Below are positions 61,827 through 64,000 of a DNA stretch of 64,000 nt, in pieces (position 1 is the first letter of the stretch; each line of letters opens with the position of its first letter). Made by a program: the position numbers and the translations under genes. This DNA is from Betaproteobacteria bacterium (GTDB taxonomy: Bacteria > Pseudomonadota > Gammaproteobacteria > Burkholderiales > Rhodocyclaceae), in contig JACQAO010000056.1 of the NCBI GenBank assembly GCA_016194935.1, positions 1 through 64,000 of the forward strand, in the 5' to 3' direction. The notes under the pieces are model-generated. The model ran no database searches. It had not been told where the DNA came from and saw only the letters and a program-made list of their open reading frames with translations.

Positions 61827-62147
61827 ATGCGAGTAATCAATCATCCCCCAAAAAAAAGCATGACGCTAACAGGCATCTTGTATGCGCTGAGCGATCCAGT
61901 ACGGCTCAGCATAGTTAAAGAGCTGGCTACCCATGGCGAGAGTCCGTGCGGCGCTTTTTGTTTGACCGTGGCCAAGTCCACCGTGTCGCATCACCTCAGA
62001 GTATTGCGGGAAGCCGGCGTTATCCGGATGAGATCGGAAAAAACGCAGTACATCAATACACTGCGGCGGGAGGAACTGGATAGCTGCTTTCCAGGGCTGC
62101 TCGATGCAATCTTGCGGGCGTCGCCAACAGTTCGCGCCGGTCGATAA
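61827..62147 (+). CDS. ArsR-family transcriptional regulator
   Basis: 106 residues from ATG 61827; a GATAAT sequence lies only six bases upstream. The winged helix is LTGILYALSDPVRLSIVKELA, then LTVAKSTVSHHLRVLREAGVIRMRSEKTQYINTLRREELDSCFPG. Cys in ESPCGAFC could sense metal or oxidant, but the ELCVCDL metal motif of ArsR proper is absent. It probably represses itself and the exported MBL gene through the palindrome at 61766-61799. Confidence 0.92.
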   Translation: MRVINHPPKKSMTLTGILYALSDPVRLSIVKELATHGESPCGAFCLTVAKSTVSHHLRVLREAGVIRMRSEKTQYINTLRREELDSCFPGLLDAILRASPTVRAGR

Positions 62148-62254
62148 ATTTTTGGTGAAGCGTACTGTGAGCATCTGTAGCGACCTCCAGGCTGCTACCC
62201 AAGCATCTCAATAGGACCGTCTTTTCCGCCTGCCTTACTCAAAAATGGGAACTG

Positions 62255-63223
62255 TCATGCCTCGGCGACCTGTGCATGTGCAGCGAATCTGGGCAACACC
62301 TCCTCTCCAACCTCTTCCAAGACTTCGGCAGCCGGCCTGTTGCCATATTTCAGATTCAAGACGACATGGTTAACTCCAATGTCCTGCAGCGCGTAGAGAA
62401 GCTCGATCAGCCGGTTTCTTCCCAGACGGAAGCCAAGATGGATCGGCTCCGGGGTTGCGTCCGGATGATTCGCGAGATCGATATACAGCGATTGGGTGAA
62501 AGGTTTGAAGGTGTCCGGGCAATACTGTTGCGTCAGCCTGCGCCAATCCTTGATTGACTGCTCTTGATGGCTCAGGCGCCGCGGATAATAGACCCAGCCA
62601 TCCGCATTTTCGGCAAGCCACGGCAAACTTTGCTGGCTATTGCCTGTGACCAATATGGGAATACACCCGTTGTAAGGTTTGGGGATGAGGTCGATACCAT
62701 CGAATTGCCCCAAGGGCGAAGCGATGGTGGGGAAAGAATTTTCCAGTACCTCCCTAAAATATCGCAGGGTCTCGCGAAACCTTTCTCCGCGAGTGGCAAA
62801 GTCGATCCCGAACGCCGGGTACTCCACTGGACGGTCGCCTGAAGCTATGCCGAGTACCAGCCGCCCCTGGGAAAGCCGATCTACCGACGCGGCCGCTTTG
62901 GCCGGGTGCAAAGGGTGGCGTATCGGAAAAATGATGCTTCCCGTCGCGAGCGCAATGCTTGAGGTGTGCGCTACGATATAGCCAAGATAAACCCATGGAT
63001 CGTATATCTGCCCAACATCGCCGAAACCGGGGTCGCGCAAAGGAACATCACGAAACCACAGCGCGGCAAACCCCAACTGTTCCGCACGCCGCGCGAGTTC
63101 AACCTGCCTTGACATGACAGGAGTATCGCCTTTATAGGATTCAATGGCGAAAAACACGCCAATCGTCATTTTGTCTGGGGCAAACATCCTTCTAAATCCT
63201 GAATTCAATTGCACTGTACTCAT
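62255..63223 (-). CDS. LLM-class (luciferase-like) flavin-dependent oxidoreductase
   Basis: 322 residues from ATG 63223, with GGGAGAG four bases upstream. Bacterial-luciferase TIM barrel: MTIGVFFAIESYKGDTPVMSRQVELARRAEQLGFAALWFRDVPLRDP, RLSQGRLVLGIASGDRPVEYPAFG, and PILVTGNSQQSLPWLAENADGWVYYPR. It matches the luciferase-type BA3436-like subgroup. It uses reduced flavin to oxygenate an unknown substrate. It probably responds to the ArsR protein encoded next to it. Confidence 0.9.
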   Translation of the reverse strand: MSTVQLNSGFRRMFAPDKMTIGVFFAIESYKGDTPVMSRQVELARRAEQLGFAALWFRDVPLRDPGFGDVGQIYDPWVYLGYIVAHTSSIALATGSIIFPIRHPLHPAKAAASVDRLSQGRLVLGIASGDRPVEYPAFGIDFATRGERFRETLRYFREVLENSFPTIASPLGQFDGIDLIPKPYNGCIPILVTGNSQQSLPWLAENADGWVYYPRRLSHQEQSIKDWRRLTQQYCPDTFKPFTQSLYIDLANHPDATPEPIHLGFRLGRNRLIELLYALQDIGVNHVVLNLKYGNRPAAEVLEEVGEEVLPRFAAHAQVAEA

Positions 63224-63257
63224 CCAACTCTCCCTTACCATTTGTGATATATAGATA

Positions 63258-63269
63258 TAGGAATTTCTA
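63258..63269. promoter_or_regulatory. AT-rich near-palindrome ahead of the LLM oxidoreductase gene
   Basis: TAGGAATTTCTA, a near-palindrome flanked by GATAT and ATAT runs, about 35 bases upstream of the gene. It is a candidate binding site for the neighbouring ArsR protein. Confidence 0.35.
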
Positions 63270-63321
63270 GATATATTTATTGAACGCACCTCCCTTTTTG
63301 GCTTGATGATTCAGGGGGGTA

Positions 63322-63648
63322 CTAGAGGTTACGCTTGATGTGACCCGCCAGGGCCGCGATACCTTTCTCGTTACGCTTATAGTATGTCCACTGGCCCAGG
63401 CGGGTTACGCTGACAAGCTTGGTTTTTTGTAGCTCTGCAAGGTACTGCGACACGGTCGACTGAGATAAGCCGACCTTGTTCTGTATGAGCGTGACACAAA
63501 CTCCCACCTCACGAACATCCGCCGCATCCTGCATGGAAAAATTCTTCTCCGGCTCTTTGAGCCATTGCAGAATCTGTAGACGCGCGCTATTAGATAATGC
63601 CTTGAACACCGCGATCAGATCGCGGTCATCGCCGAAATTTTCAGTCAT
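63322..63648 (-). CDS. ArsR-family transcriptional regulator
   Basis: 108 residues. The winged helix is AVFKALSNSARLQILQWLKEP, NKVGLSQSTVSQYLAELQKTKLVSVTRLGQWTYYKRNEKGI. A Cys in VREVGVCVTLIQ is the only candidate sensor residue. No Shine-Dalgarno sequence precedes the ATG, and the -10 element ends six bases upstream, suggesting a leaderless message. It is upstream of, and in the same direction as, the LLM oxidoreductase gene with a 98-bp gap. Confidence 0.93.
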   Translation of the reverse strand: MTENFGDDRDLIAVFKALSNSARLQILQWLKEPEKNFSMQDAADVREVGVCVTLIQNKVGLSQSTVSQYLAELQKTKLVSVTRLGQWTYYKRNEKGIAALAGHIKRNL

Positions 63649-63654
63649 CGGCAG

Positions 63655-63682
63655 AGTATATCTGTATTTCCCGATATGTCAA
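63655..63682 (-). promoter_or_regulatory. Promoter for the distal ArsR gene, probably leaderless
   Basis: Minus strand TTGACA (63682-63677), a 16-base spacer and TATACT (63660-63655). Transcription should begin at or within a base or two of the ATG at 63648. A dyad GATAT-TGAC-ATATC overlaps the -35 and fits autorepression. Confidence 0.65.
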
Positions 63683-63699
63683 TATCAGAATATTTAACC

Positions 63700-64000
63700 G
63701 TGCCACCCGGTCTATCCCCCCTTCCCCCCGCAATGGTTCCACCGCATTTAGCCGAGCCGCACGCAGTGCCGCCTGCGGTCGCCGCCGGCGCGTCCGTGGA
63801 ATTCACGCTGGAGTAGGCGATAGATTTACGATGACCGACCACGTCGGCTCAGCATCAAGCTGACCAACACCGTCACCGAAACGCCATTCGAGGGGAGCCG
63901 GGTAGTCCAGCCAGGATTGTGGCGATTTCTCGTCGCGCTAGCGACTCCCCACGCGTTTTAGTGCTGCCAGTTATATATCTACCTGATTGTTGATGTATTG
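63700..64000. other. No supported gene to the window end
   Basis: Short frames on both strands were read. None resembles a known protein or an insertion-sequence end. A rightward frame around 63734-63817 (MVPPHLAEPHAV... to TAG) looks like a tail fragment but cannot be assigned. Confidence 0.4.

Overview
The window looks like a chromosomal segment of a Gram-negative betaproteobacterium. The evidence is a core block pyrG - lepB - kdsA - DUF1330 - eno - ftsB, a Neisseria/Burkholderia-type porin with a C-terminal Phe, a DUF3301 protein, a gamma-class carbonic anhydrase and a paaX-controlled paaABCDE-K cluster. My best guess is Rhodocyclales/Sterolibacteriaceae-like; no rRNA or tRNA gene was seen that could fix the taxonomy.

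Layout. (1) 1-970: the 3' end of an FMN azoreductase gene and a decayed IS5-type transposase tail. (2) 0.9-20.8 kb: a large catabolic island. A leftward operon encodes acyl-CoA dehydrogenase, enoyl-CoA hydratase, CaiB-type CoA transferase, a thiolase-fold protein without thiolase catalytic residues, its DUF35 partner, a beta-keto acid cleavage enzyme and an SDR, with an amidase further downstream. Around it lie an SMP-30 lactonase, an aldehyde dehydrogenase, an MBL-fold hydrolase, a GMC alcohol oxidoreductase, a flavin-reductase-like protein, a serine hydrolase, a two-gene ABC importer without a binding protein, and an aldo-keto reductase. Three rightward promoters in this island share an AT-rich box next to the promoter, so the genes probably form one regulon; no regulator gene lies in the island. 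(3) 20.9-39.6 kb: porin, acetoacetyl-CoA synthetase, two toxin-antitoxin-like gene pairs, and the housekeeping core (CTP synthase, signal peptidase, KDO8P synthase, enolase, FtsB, GTP cyclohydrolase I, YlqF-type GTPase, M32 carboxypeptidase and others). (4) 39.7-47.1 kb: a run of small independent accessory genes (three VOC proteins, DHFR-like, two GFA, SRPBCC, a broken HxlR regulator, GST, DUF6196-like, TlpA-like, SnoaL-like), ending with a Phd/PIN toxin-antitoxin pair. (5) 47.2-54.2 kb: alpha/beta hydrolase, paaX, paaABCDE and paaK, the upper part of aerobic phenylacetate catabolism. (6) 54.3-63.7 kb: a second accessory catabolic cluster (ALDH, GST, nitronate monooxygenase-like, GST, CaiB-type CoA transferase) with a LysR regulator, then an exported MBL protein next to an ArsR gene, and a luciferase-like flavin oxidoreductase with its own ArsR gene.

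How the genes may work together. Island 1 reads as uptake (ABC importer), hydrolysis or ring opening (amidase, lactonases, esterase), oxidation of alcohol to acid (GMC, ALDH), CoA activation (CaiB) and chain shortening. The cleavage step is probably aldolytic rather than thiolytic, because the thiolase-fold protein lacks the nucleophilic Cys and catalytic His and is paired with a DUF35 protein, as in Ltp2/ChsH2 of steroid side-chain degradation. The substrate is unknown.

Strongest hunting results: the Cys-less thiolase/DUF35 pair; the shared promoter box; a 31-bp tandem duplication that shifts the HxlR reading frame; a perfect 15-bp inverted repeat between an ArsR gene and an MBL gene; a probably leaderless ArsR mRNA; a leader ORF overlapping the ABC ATPase start; and a fragment of a second alpha/beta hydrolase gene beside paaK.
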